Source: Pseudoduganella buxea
GTDB lineage: Bacteria > Pseudomonadota > Gammaproteobacteria > Burkholderiales > Burkholderiaceae_D
Length of the DNA: 64,000 bases
Assembly: GCF_009720835.1 (NCBI RefSeq)
Contig: NZ_WNKZ01000015.1
Span: 16,918 to 80,917, forward strand
Direction of reading: 5' to 3'
This document shows, piece by piece, positions 52,264 through 60,665 of this stretch (positions are counted from its first letter, which is position 1; each line of letters starts with the position of its first letter). The notes under the pieces were generated by a model that saw only the letters and a program-made list of their open reading frames with translations, was not told the origin of the DNA and made no database searches. The position numbers were made by a program, and so were the translations under genes.

Positions 52264-55254
52264 ATGACCATTCACGCCACTCCGCGCGCCACCCCGGGCC
52301 GCCTGACCGTCCTTGCCGCCATGCTCGCCGGCCTGTCCGCGCCGGCGCTTGCCGCATCGAACGTCGTCATCAGCCAGGCCTATGGCGGCGGCGGCAACAG
52401 CGGCGCCACCATCAAGTCCGACTTCATCGAACTGTTCAACCGGGGCGACGCGCCCGTGGCGCTGGACGGCTGGAGCGTGCAGTACGCCAGCGCGGGCGGC
52501 TCCACGTGGCAGGTCACCAACCTGCCGGCCGTGACCTTGCAGCCGGGCCAGTACTACCTGGTGCAGCAGGCGTCCGGCAGCGGCGGCACCGTCGCGCTGG
52601 TGCCGGACACGGTCGGCACCATCCCGATGAGCGGCAGCGGCGCCAAGGTGGCCCTGGTGCGCGGTACGACGGCGCTGACGGGCGCCAATCCTGCCGGCAC
52701 GGCCGTGGCCGACCTGGTCGGCTGGGGCGCGGCCAGCGGCTTCGAAGGCACGGCGCCCGCAGGCGGCACCGGCAACAGCACTGCCGTGCTGCGCAACGAG
52801 GCCGGCTGCATCGACACGGACAACAACAGCGGTGACTTCACGGTGGCCGCGCCGACCCCGCGCAACAGCAGCGCGCCCACCAACCAGTGCGGCGTCGTGC
52901 CGGTCCGGCCCATCGTGCCGAACTGCCCGGCCAGCCTGGGCGTGGCACAGGGCTACGCCGGCGTGGCCATGCTGTCGGCCAGTGACGCGGACGGCATCGT
53001 CAACGGCGCCGTCATCACCTCAGGCGCCGTGCCCGGCATCGCCCTGGTGAACTTCGCCGCCGCCAATGAAGCGGGCGCCAGCGCCAACGCGCGCCTGGAA
53101 GTGTCGGCCAATGTGCCGCTGGGCAGCTACCCGGTGACGATCCGCTTCGTCAACGACCAGGCCCAGGAAGCGTCCTGCACCGTCAACGTGGCCGTGCAGA
53201 CCCTGGCCGCCGTCACCCGCACGATTCCCCAGATCCAGGGTGCCGGCGCGGCCAGCCCGTATGCCAACACGAGCCAGACGACGCAGGGCGTCGTCACGGC
53301 CAAGGTGGCGGGCGGCTTCTTCCTGCAGGACGCCAATGGCGACGGCGACCCCGCCACGTCCGACGGCCTGTTCATCTACAGCAGCAGCGCGGCGGACAAT
53401 GTGTCGGTCGGCCAGCTGGTGCGCGTCACCGGTACCGTCGTCGAATTCACGCCGAACGGCGCCACCCGCTCGTACACGGAAATGAAGGACGTCACGGCGG
53501 TCGTCGCCCTGTCGGGCGGCCACAGCGTTGCACCGGCCAATATCGCCTTGCCGAATGCCCGCCTGGATCAGGTCGAAGGCATGCTGGTGCGCTTCACCGG
53601 CCCGCTGACGATCTCGCAGACGGCCTACGTGGGCAGCCGCGGCGAACTGACCCTGTCGTCCGGCCGCCTGGAAATCCCCACCAACCGTTACGCGCCCCGT
53701 TCGGCCGAAGCCCAGGCCCTGGCCGCCGCCAACGCCGCCAACCGCATCGTGCTGGACGACGGCCTGTTCACGACGCCGACGACGATCCCGTACATCGGCG
53801 AAGGCCCGACGGTGCGCGCCGGCGACACCGTCAGCGACCTGACGGGCGTGGTCGACTTCGGCGCGCTGGGCGGCGGCGGCGCCGGCTTCAAGCTGCAGCC
53901 GACGGTGGCCCCCGTGATCTCGCGCGACAATCCCCGCGAAGGCGCGCCGACGCTGCCATCGGGGAACGTGAAGGTCGCCAGCGCCAACGTGCTGAACTAC
54001 TTCACCACCTTCACCAACGGCGCCAACGTGGCCGGCCAGACGGGCCAGGGCTGCACCATCGGCGGCAGCACGAGCCTGTCGAACTGCCGCGGCGCGGACA
54101 ACCTGGCCGAATACATCCGCCAGCGCGACAAGATCGTCGCCGAACTGAAGGGCATCGACGCCGACGTGGTCGGCCTGATGGAAATCCAGAACGACGGCGA
54201 CTATTCCACCGGTGTGCTGGTCGACAGCCTGAACGCCGCCTACGGCGCCACCGTGTACGCCGTCGTGCCGAAACCGCCGGCCACCGGCACGGACGCCATC
54301 CGCGTGGCGATGATCTACAAGCCGGGCAAGCTGGCCCTGGTGGGCACGGCCAAATCCGATGCCGACGGCATCAACAACCGTCCGCCGATGGCGCAGACCT
54401 TCCAGGCCACCAACGGCGGCAAGTTCAGCCTGGTGGTGAACCACCTGAAATCGAAGGGCGGCTGCCCGAGCGGCGGCGGCGTCAATGCCGACAACGGCGA
54501 CGGCCAGTCCTGCTGGAACGGTACCCGCGTGCTGCAGGCCCAGCGTCTCGTCAACAGCTTCCTGCCGCAGGTGGTGGCGGCGGCCGGCGATCCGGACGTG
54601 CTCGTCATCGGCGACATGAATGCCTATGGCATGGAAGACCCGATCGCCACCATCACGGCGGCCGGCTATGTGAACCAGCTGGAACGCTTCATCCGCCCAA
54701 CCGGCTTGCCTTACTCCTACGTGTTCGGCCACGAAGCGGGCTATCTGGACCACGCGCTGGCCAGCAACAGCCTGAGCCCGCAAGTTGCAGGCGCGGCCGA
54801 ATGGCACGTCAATGCGGACGAACCGGAAGTGATCGACTACAACACGGACGGCAAGCCGCAGGACCTGTACAACGCGCTGCCTTACCGCGCGTCGGACCAT
54901 GACCCCGTCGTCGTCAGCCTGAACCTGCTGCCGTCGGCCGTGGACGTGACGGCAGGCATCCAGAAGATCAGCTCGGGCCTGACCTTCAACCGCGCCACGG
55001 GCCTGTTCACGGGCACGGTTACCCTGGTGAACAAATCCGGCGCCACCCTGAATGGCCCGCTGCACCTGGTGCTGAACGGCCTGACCACCGGCGTGACCCT
55101 CGTCAATGCCAGCGGCAGCAAGGATGGCGCGCCCTACGTCACCAGCAACGCCAGCCTGGCGGCCGGTGCCTCGGTGACGCTGCCCGTCACCCTCCGCAAC
55201 CCGAACAAGATCAACACCTCGTACTCGGCGGCCGTCTTCAGCGGCGCCTTCTAA
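52264..55254 (+). CDS. Large extracellular ExeM/NucH-type nuclease with lamin-tail domain
   Basis: A 996-residue secreted protein. The signal peptide ends PALAAS (~32). A lamin-tail domain follows (about 33-185, VISQAYGGGGNSGATIKSDFIELFNRGD). Then come an Ig-like segment (to ~315), an OB-fold-like nucleic-acid-binding region (about 330-550) and an endonuclease/exonuclease/phosphatase domain (about 565-890). Its catalytic residues are Glu640 (GLMEIQND), NHLKSKGG, GDMNAYG and SDHDP (877-881). The last ~95 residues are a beta-rich repeat-like domain. No PEP-CTERM or Gly-Gly-CTERM tail is present. Such nucleases degrade extracellular DNA, for example in biofilms. AGGGA precedes the ATG, and the PEP-CTERM gene follows after 10 bases. 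Confidence 0.88.
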   Translation: MTIHATPRATPGRLTVLAAMLAGLSAPALAASNVVISQAYGGGGNSGATIKSDFIELFNRGDAPVALDGWSVQYASAGGSTWQVTNLPAVTLQPGQYYLVQQASGSGGTVALVPDTVGTIPMSGSGAKVALVRGTTALTGANPAGTAVADLVGWGAASGFEGTAPAGGTGNSTAVLRNEAGCIDTDNNSGDFTVAAPTPRNSSAPTNQCGVVPVRPIVPNCPASLGVAQGYAGVAMLSASDADGIVNGAVITSGAVPGIALVNFAAANEAGASANARLEVSANVPLGSYPVTIRFVNDQAQEASCTVNVAVQTLAAVTRTIPQIQGAGAASPYANTSQTTQGVVTAKVAGGFFLQDANGDGDPATSDGLFIYSSSAADNVSVGQLVRVTGTVVEFTPNGATRSYTEMKDVTAVVALSGGHSVAPANIALPNARLDQVEGMLVRFTGPLTISQTAYVGSRGELTLSSGRLEIPTNRYAPRSAEAQALAAANAANRIVLDDGLFTTPTTIPYIGEGPTVRAGDTVSDLTGVVDFGALGGGGAGFKLQPTVAPVISRDNPREGAPTLPSGNVKVASANVLNYFTTFTNGANVAGQTGQGCTIGGSTSLSNCRGADNLAEYIRQRDKIVAELKGIDADVVGLMEIQNDGDYSTGVLVDSLNAAYGATVYAVVPKPPATGTDAIRVAMIYKPGKLALVGTAKSDADGINNRPPMAQTFQATNGGKFSLVVNHLKSKGGCPSGGGVNADNGDGQSCWNGTRVLQAQRLVNSFLPQVVAAAGDPDVLVIGDMNAYGMEDPIATITAAGYVNQLERFIRPTGLPYSYVFGHEAGYLDHALASNSLSPQVAGAAEWHVNADEPEVIDYNTDGKPQDLYNALPYRASDHDPVVVSLNLLPSAVDVTAGIQKISSGLTFNRATGLFTGTVTLVNKSGATLNGPLHLVLNGLTTGVTLVNASGSKDGAPYVTSNASLAAGASVTLPVTLRNPNKINTSYSAAVFSGAF

Positions 55255-55264
55255 GGACAGAACC

Positions 55265-55909
55265 ATGAATCGTTTCGCACAATCGTCTTCCCTGCGCGCC
55301 GCCGTCGCCGCGCTGGTGCTGGCCATCTCCAGCGGCATGGCCAGCGCCGACACGACCCTGGCCGTGTCGATCGACACGAGCAATTTCGGCCAGGCTTCCG
55401 GCTGGCTGGACCTGCAGTTCAACGGCGCCGGCGACAGCGAGAGCCCGGCCGCCACCGTCACCTTGACGAACTTCAGCGGCTTCGACGCGCTGGCAGCGGT
55501 CGAGACGGCGGGGCAGGTGAGCGGTTCGCTGGCCACCGGCTACGTGATCGGCAATGGCGACAGCTTCAACGACCTGTTCCATGCAGTCGGCTACGGCAGC
55601 GTGCTGAGCTTTAACATCACCTTCAGCGGGGACGCCAACCTGTCCGTCGACATCGGCCAGTCCGTCTTCAGCGTGTCGGCCTTCGGCGCCGACAAGACCA
55701 CCTTGCTGGGCGGCTCGTCGTCGCCGGACGGCAGCCTGGCCAGCGTGACGTGGACACCCGCCACGACGGTGGGTGGCTTCGGCACCACCGACGTGGCCAC
55801 CTTCTCCAACGCGGCCACCATCTCGGCCGTGCCGGAGCCGTCGTCCTGGCTGATGCTGGGCATCGGCGGCATGCTGCTGGCCGGCGTGGCCCGCGCCCGC
55901 CGCGCATGA
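55265..55909 (+). CDS. PEP-CTERM sorting-domain protein (NF038129-like)
   Basis: A 214-residue exported protein with a signal peptide to about residue 29 (MASADTT). The middle is a Ser/Thr/Gly-rich beta domain (TTLAVSIDTSNFGQASGWLDLQF) resembling the NF038129 PEP-CTERM group. The sorting signal is textbook: VPEPSSW (PEP at 190-192), a hydrophobic helix LMLGIGGMLLAGVA, and the basic tail RARRA. It should be a substrate of an exosortase such as XrtB at 30691. AAGGA precedes the ATG; 10 bases separate it from the nuclease gene, so both are probably co-transcribed and work outside the cell. Confidence 0.92.
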   Translation: MNRFAQSSSLRAAVAALVLAISSGMASADTTLAVSIDTSNFGQASGWLDLQFNGAGDSESPAATVTLTNFSGFDALAAVETAGQVSGSLATGYVIGNGDSFNDLFHAVGYGSVLSFNITFSGDANLSVDIGQSVFSVSAFGADKTTLLGGSSSPDGSLASVTWTPATTVGGFGTTDVATFSNAATISAVPEPSSWLMLGIGGMLLAGVARARRA

Positions 55910-55957
55910 CGTAACGTCCTGATGCAGTAACGCAGTCACGCGGCGCCTCGCGCCGAT

Positions 55958-55999
55958 AAAAAAACCCGTTGCAGCGATCACGCTGCAACGGGTTTTTTT
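55958..55999. terminator. Bidirectional terminator
   Basis: A 42-bp perfect inverted repeat: seven A, CCCGTTGCAGCG, loop ATCA, CGCTGCAACGGG, seven T. It serves the PEP-CTERM gene from the left and the TonB receptor gene from the right. Confidence 0.97.
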
Positions 56000-56014
56000 A
56001 CGTCGTCAGGGCCT

Positions 56015-58099
56015 TCAGAACGCCACGCGCAAGCCCGCCGTCACATTGCGTCCGGCCAGCGGCGCGGCGTCGCGGATGAACGACGTGTGGCTGAACGCCA
56101 GTTCATCCGTCAGGTTGTTGATGCGGGCGTACAGCTGCGCCTGCTGGCCGCCCAGGCGCAGTTCGTAGTGACCGCCCAGGTTCAGCATCGCGTAGCCGTC
56201 CGTGGCCCGCTCGAACGGGCCCACCTTGTCCTGCTTGCCGACCCGCACCAGCTCCACGTTGCCGTGCCAGGCCTGCCAGTTGCCGTCCAGGCGCGCGCCG
56301 ATGCGGTGGGCCGGAATGCGGGGCAGGTTGCCCGCGCCGTCGTCGAATTTCGCCCGCACGTAGTCGCCGAACAGGGTGGCTGACAGGGCCGGCGACAGCT
56401 TGTGGCGCAGCTCGCCCTCGATACCGGTGAAGACGGCATCGCGCTGGGCATATTCGATCAGCTGGAAGCCTTCGTGGTTGTCCAGGGTGCGGCCGTAGAT
56501 GTAGTCGTTGACCCGGTTGCGGAAGGCGCTGACGGAGAACGTCGTGGCGCCGGCGAACTTGCGCAGGGTCAGGTCGACGTTGTTCGACGTTTCCTTCTTC
56601 AAGTCCTGGTTGCCCACTTCATAGGTGCTGGTGGCCAGGTGCACGCCGTCGGCATACAGTTCCTCGGCCGTCGGCAAACGGTGCGTGCGGGCCACGGTGG
56701 CGCCCAGCGAATACTGGGGTGCGAACTTCCACACGGCGCCGGCCGACACGGATGTGCCGCGTGCCTTGCGGCTCTCCAGCCCCGTGGCGTCGACGTCGAT
56801 GTCCTGCCACTCGTGGCGTGCGGCAGCCTCGAAGCGCCAGGCATTCAAGCGGTATTCCTCGGTCAAGAAGGCGGCGTGTTTTTTCGTTACCGTCGGCGGC
56901 ACATAGGCCTCGTCGCCAACCGCGGAGAAGTCGCGCCGGCCCGTCTGCAGGCCCAGTACGCCGCGCCACCCGCCCAGCGGCAGGTGTTCCAGTTCGACCC
57001 TGCCGTCGCGGGCCTTGTTGACGAAGGTGGTGGCCACGACGCCGTCGTCGATCTCGTCGTGACGGTAGTCCGTGTAGGCGGCGCGCACGCGCAGCCGGGA
57101 GAAGCCGGCCAGCGGATTGCTGTATTCGCCCCGCACGTCCCACCGTTCGCTGTCGAGCTTGACGACCGGTGGCGGTTCCTCGCCATGCTCGTGCTCGTGA
57201 TCGTGGCCTTCTTCCTCTTCCTCGTGGCTGCCGCAATGGAGGTGGTCGCCATGCGGGTGGCAGCCGCCGAATTCGTGGTTGTGGCCGGGGATGCCGTACT
57301 CGCTGCGCTCCTTCGTGTAGGCCACGCCCAGGTAGCCGCGCGCGCCGATCCACGACAGGCCCACGCTGCCGCTGGTCGATTCGCGGAAGCTGCCCGTCAC
57401 CGTGCGGCCGTCTTCCCAGCCCTTGCCGACACGGTAGTCGCCGGCATCGCGCCGGGCGCCTTCCGCGTGCACGGCCACGTTTCCGAAGCCGCCCGTCACC
57501 TCGAAGGCGCCGGTCTTTTCATCGGCGGCCGAATTGCCGCGCAATTCCATGCTGCCTTCGATGGGCTTGACGGGCATGGCCGTCGGGATCTTGCGGTCGA
57601 GGATATTGACGACGCCACCCACGGCGCCACTGCCGTAGGCCAGCGCGGACGGGCCGCGCAGCACTTCGATGCGTTCGGCCAGCAGCGGCTCGAAGGCCAC
57701 TGCATGGTCCGGGCTGATGGTGGAGGCGTCCTGCACCTCGGCGCCGTCGGACAGGATCTTCACGCGCGGGCCGTCCATGCCGCGGATGACGGGACGTCCG
57801 GCGCCGGCGCCGAAGTGGGTGGACGTGATGCCGGGCTGGTTCTTCAGCGTGTCGCCCAGGGTCGACTCGCGTTCGCGCACCAGCCGGTCGCCGGCCAACG
57901 CCGTGACGGGCGTGATCATGTCGTCGCCCAGCAGGCCGAGGGCGCTGGCCGAGATGACGACGGTGGAGGCGCTGTCCGGATCGGCAGCCAGACGGCGGGT
58001 GTCGGCCTCGGCTGGGGCGGCATGCGCCGTCAGCGGTGGGACAAAGGCCAGCAGCAGGGCAAGCGCCAGCGGCGAGCGCGTGCAGGGGAGGTGGGACAT
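56015..58099 (-). CDS. TonB-dependent receptor with histidine-rich loop (ZnuD-like)
   Basis: A 694-residue outer-membrane receptor. Signal peptide to about AHA (27), a plug domain (about 45-170) with TLGDTLKNQPGITSTHFGAGAGRPVIRGMDG, and a 22-strand-type barrel ending in Phe (TAGLRVAF). Residues 273-306 form a surface-loop-like segment with about 13 His, two Cys and an acidic run (HEEEEEGHDHEHEHGEE), as in zinc-importing ZnuD receptors. Zinc, nickel or cobalt uptake is therefore likely. It is transcribed away from the Fur/Zur-family gene, with a Fur/Zur-like box between them, and ends at a bidirectional terminator. Confidence 0.9.
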   Translation of the reverse strand: MSHLPCTRSPLALALLLAFVPPLTAHAAPAEADTRRLAADPDSASTVVISASALGLLGDDMITPVTALAGDRLVRERESTLGDTLKNQPGITSTHFGAGAGRPVIRGMDGPRVKILSDGAEVQDASTISPDHAVAFEPLLAERIEVLRGPSALAYGSGAVGGVVNILDRKIPTAMPVKPIEGSMELRGNSAADEKTGAFEVTGGFGNVAVHAEGARRDAGDYRVGKGWEDGRTVTGSFRESTSGSVGLSWIGARGYLGVAYTKERSEYGIPGHNHEFGGCHPHGDHLHCGSHEEEEEGHDHEHEHGEEPPPVVKLDSERWDVRGEYSNPLAGFSRLRVRAAYTDYRHDEIDDGVVATTFVNKARDGRVELEHLPLGGWRGVLGLQTGRRDFSAVGDEAYVPPTVTKKHAAFLTEEYRLNAWRFEAAARHEWQDIDVDATGLESRKARGTSVSAGAVWKFAPQYSLGATVARTHRLPTAEELYADGVHLATSTYEVGNQDLKKETSNNVDLTLRKFAGATTFSVSAFRNRVNDYIYGRTLDNHEGFQLIEYAQRDAVFTGIEGELRHKLSPALSATLFGDYVRAKFDDGAGNLPRIPAHRIGARLDGNWQAWHGNVELVRVGKQDKVGPFERATDGYAMLNLGGHYELRLGGQQAQLYARINNLTDELAFSHTSFIRDAAPLAGRNVTAGLRVAF

Positions 58100-58153
58100 C
58101 GGCTTTCCTTGTTCAGTTGATCGTCGCGGCCCGGACGGCAGCGTTCGAAGTCC

Positions 58154-58179
58154 AATAATGATAAGTCATTATCAATATT
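58154..58179. promoter_or_regulatory. Fur/Zur-like operator between receptor and regulator genes
   Basis: TGATAA (58159-58164) and TTATCA (58169-58174) are inverted around GTCA; the symmetry extends outward to AATA/TATT with three mismatches. It lies 60 bp before the receptor ATG and 55 bp before the regulator ATG, so one protein could control both directions. Confidence 0.75.
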
Positions 58180-58229
58180 GGCTCAAGGGGGTGCTGGTTG
58201 CCCGGCCGCCGCTCGTGTATCCTTCGTCC

Positions 58230-58604
58230 ATGCAACGCAATACACGCCAGAAAACCGCCATCCTGCACGCCATCGAACAGGCGCGCCGGCCCCTGTCGCC
58301 GCCGGAAGTGCTGGCCGCCGCCAGTGCCGACGTCAGCCAGCTGGGCATGGCCACCGTCTACCGCAACCTGAAGTCGCTCGTCGAGGACGGCGCCGTCACC
58401 GTCGTCACCCTGCCGGGTGAAGTGGCGCGCTACGAGCCCGTGGCCATCGGCGCCCACCACCATCACCATTTCCAGTGCACCGTGTGCCAGCGCGTGTTCG
58501 ACGTGCATGCCTGCCCGGGCAACCTGGACAAGATGGCGCCACCCGGCTTCTCCGTCGAACGTCACGAAGTCACCTTGTACGGGCACTGCCCGGACTGCAA
58601 ATAA
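58230..58604 (+). CDS. Fur/Zur-family metal-responsive repressor
   Basis: A 124-residue winged-helix regulator, somewhat short for the family. It starts MQRNTRQKTAILHAIEQARRPLSPPEVL, and LGMATVYRNLKSLVEDGAV is the recognition helix. The regulatory metal region has AHHHHHFQCTVCQRVFDVHACPG, and the structural zinc site is built by CTVC with CPDC near the end. A Zur- or Nur-like role is favoured over iron by the His-rich receptor and NiCoT permease beside it. ATG 58230 has no good ribosome site; GTG 58191 and GTG 58215 are in-frame alternatives. Confidence 0.85.
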   Translation: MQRNTRQKTAILHAIEQARRPLSPPEVLAAASADVSQLGMATVYRNLKSLVEDGAVTVVTLPGEVARYEPVAIGAHHHHHFQCTVCQRVFDVHACPGNLDKMAPPGFSVERHEVTLYGHCPDCK

Positions 58605-58659
58605 TCGCCTGAACAAGCGCCCCGCGCATGACCGCGTGAGCGCTTTCCTTCACCATTAA

Positions 58660-58681
58660 CGATAATGGGTTATCATTATCG
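58660..58681 (+). promoter_or_regulatory. Fur/Zur-like operator before the NiCoT-type gene
   Basis: CGATAAT (58660-58666) and ATTATCG (58675-58681) are perfect inverted arms around GGGTTATC. It lies 21 bp before the permease ATG and shares the GATAAT/ATTATC half sites of the box at 58154-58179. Confidence 0.75.
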
Positions 58682-58702
58682 AATTGACGAAGGAGAGCTG
58701 CG

Positions 58703-59485
58703 ATGAATGAACTGCTGGCGGTGGACGGCATGATGGTGATGTTCCTGCTGGGCCTGCGGCACGGCCTGGACCCGGACCATATTGCCATCGTCGATTCGAT
58801 GACCTACCGGGATACGGAAAGAGATGGAAGGCGGGCCATGCGTGCCGGCACGCTGTTCGCCCTCGGCCATGGGCTGGCCGTGACGGCGGCGGGCCTGGCC
58901 CTGCACGGCATGCGCGGCGACATCGTGCCGGCGCCATGGCTGGCGGCGACGTTCGAATGGCTGCCCGTGGCGCTGTTGCTGCTGGTCGGTTCGCTGAACC
59001 TGAAGGGCCTGCTGCGCGCCCGCGAGTTCCGGCCGGCCGGCTGGCTGGGCTGCCTGGTGCCGCGCCTGAAGGACGGCGGTGCGGCAACGATGTTCGTCGT
59101 CGGCATCCTGTTCGCCCTCGTGTTCGACACGGCCGGTCACCTGGCCGCGCTGGGCAGGGAGGGCAATGGCGTGACGACGGCCATCCTGCTGGGCATCGCC
59201 TTCACGGCCGGCATGGTCGTCGTCGACGCATTCGACGCGCGCATGGTGGGCCGCCTGCTGGCCCGCTCGGGCCCGGCGGACGTGCTGCGCTACCGCCGTT
59301 CGGTGGGCTGGCTGATCGTCATTGCCGCCTACGGCGTGGCGGCCTATGGCATCGCCAGTGCCGCCTGGCCCGCGCTGGCGCTGGGCGAGGATGCATTGAC
59401 CCTGGTCGGGCTGCTCATGGTGGCGGCGATGGCGCTGTTGCCCCTGTTGCAGCGTGGCGCACGGCGGGCGACAGCCGGCGGCTGA
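58703..59485 (+). CDS. NiCoT-family nickel/cobalt (or zinc) permease
   Basis: A 260-residue inner-membrane protein with about seven helices. The family signature HX4DH is close to canonical: LRHGLDPDHIAIVDSMT, with His20, Asp23, Asp25 and His26. LGHGLAV takes the place of LGHSTVV, and LVFDTAGH resembles the GFDTATE motif. A HoxN/NixA-like role in metal uptake is likely; the metal cannot be fixed from sequence. AAGGAGAG precedes the ATG. The 3' end overlaps the aquaporin gene by 71 bp on the opposite strand. Confidence 0.82.
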   Translation: MNELLAVDGMMVMFLLGLRHGLDPDHIAIVDSMTYRDTERDGRRAMRAGTLFALGHGLAVTAAGLALHGMRGDIVPAPWLAATFEWLPVALLLLVGSLNLKGLLRAREFRPAGWLGCLVPRLKDGGAATMFVVGILFALVFDTAGHLAALGREGNGVTTAILLGIAFTAGMVVVDAFDARMVGRLLARSGPADVLRYRRSVGWLIVIAAYGVAAYGIASAAWPALALGEDALTLVGLLMVAAMALLPLLQRGARRATAGG

Positions 59486-60152
59486 CGCGCACCGCGCCGA
59501 GCGGGGCGCCGTGCAGCCACAGGAAGATCGCCGTCGCGGCGCCAGCACCGGCCAGCTGCGCCAACACGAACGCGGGTACATCGGCCAGGCGTAGCGCACC
59601 GGCTGCGCCGAAAGCCCTCGCCAACGTCATGGCCGGGTTCATGAAGGCCGACGAAGAAGTAAACCAGCACGCCGCCATCACGTAGGCCGACACGGCAAAC
59701 GGCGCCACGACGGGGCGCGAGCGCCCGCAGCCGATAAAGACGCACAGCAGGCCGAAGGTGGCGACGAACTCGCCCAGCCACTGGTTTGCGCCGGTGCGCA
59801 CCGCCTGCGTGGCCACCATCAGCTCCAGCCCGTACATGCCGTGCACGGCGGCCGCGCCGGCCATGGCGCCAAGCGCCTGGACGCCGATATATGGCGCCAC
59901 GTGGCGCACGGGCAGCGCGCCGCGCCATGCTTGCGACAAGGTCAGCACGGGATTGAACAGGCCCCCGGAAATGCCGCCGAAGGTGAGGATCAGCACGGCC
60001 AGCCCGGTGGCGCCCACCAGCGCGCTGACCAGCAGCGCCAGCGCGGCATCGCCCGCCGCCAGGCGCTGCGCGGCAATGCCGGCGCCGCCGCCGATCGCCA
60101 GCAGCAGGGCCGTGCCGACCAGTTCCGCCGCCAGACACTTCGCCAAAGCCAT
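59415..60152 (-). CDS. MIP/aquaporin-family channel
   Basis: A 245-residue six-helix channel protein. The first half carries GGISGGLFNPVLTLSQ, where the usual NPA is NPV. The second half carries SSSAFMNPAMTLARAFG with intact NPA and the selectivity Arg after it (LAR). On the minus strand ACAGGA lies six bases before ATG 60152, so I prefer it to ATG 60158 or GTG 60167. The Pro-rich last ~30 residues overlap the convergent NiCoT-type gene. Water or small neutral solutes are likely substrates. Confidence 0.85.
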   Translation of the reverse strand: MALAKCLAAELVGTALLLAIGGGAGIAAQRLAAGDAALALLVSALVGATGLAVLILTFGGISGGLFNPVLTLSQAWRGALPVRHVAPYIGVQALGAMAGAAAVHGMYGLELMVATQAVRTGANQWLGEFVATFGLLCVFIGCGRSRPVVAPFAVSAYVMAACWFTSSSAFMNPAMTLARAFGAAGALRLADVPAFVLAQLAGAGAATAIFLWLHGAPLGAVRVSRRLSPAVRHAATGATAPSPPP

Positions 60153-60360
60153 CGTCATTCCTGTCACCGTCGCATTCGAAGCGCGTACTGTAGAGCAGGG
60201 CGATGTGTGGCGCTATCAGGGGCGGGCTATACCCGGTATCAGTGGCCGTGACGAGTCCAGGCAACGATTTTGCATTCCGCGCATGCAACAACTGTCGCGA
60301 GCCCGCGTGCCGGAACAGTCGTCGTTCGTTATCAAAAATGAGCCGGTGAGCGATACAGCG

Positions 60361-60639
60361 CTACCCGACGTCGGCCGGCTTGCTGCCGATCAGCTTGCAC
60401 CCGCACTCGGTCGTGCACCCTTCGACCGCGACCGGTACGCCATTGACGGTGAAGGACTGATGGGCAGTGACAATCTTGTTGACGCCATGCGGTTTGCCTC
60501 CAGGGTAGACCTGCGGGCAGGCCACCTTGTCCCCGAGCCTTGCAATGGCACGCCCACGAATATCATGGTTTGGCGAGCCGCTGATGACGGTTCCGCCATG
60601 GTCGGTCTTGTCGCCCACCGTGATGATTTTCAAAGGCAT
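60361..60639 (-). CDS. PAAR-domain protein (type VI secretion spike tip)
   Basis: A 92-residue protein consisting of one PAAR domain: ITVGDKTDHGGTVISGSPNHDIRGRAIARLGDKVACPQ, then GKPHGVNKIVTAHQSFTVNGVPVAVEGCTTECGCKLIGS. The His and Cys residues are those that bind zinc at the tip. PAAR proteins cap VgrG and carry effectors. GGAG precedes ATG 60639. It lies 26 bp after the stop of the last Sel1 gene in the array and is probably co-transcribed. No VgrG or other type VI gene is in the window. Confidence 0.88.
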   Translation of the reverse strand: MPLKIITVGDKTDHGGTVISGSPNHDIRGRAIARLGDKVACPQVYPGGKPHGVNKIVTAHQSFTVNGVPVAVEGCTTECGCKLIGSKPADVG

Positions 60640-60665
60640 GGCGCTCTCCCTGTCATTTGGTGATG

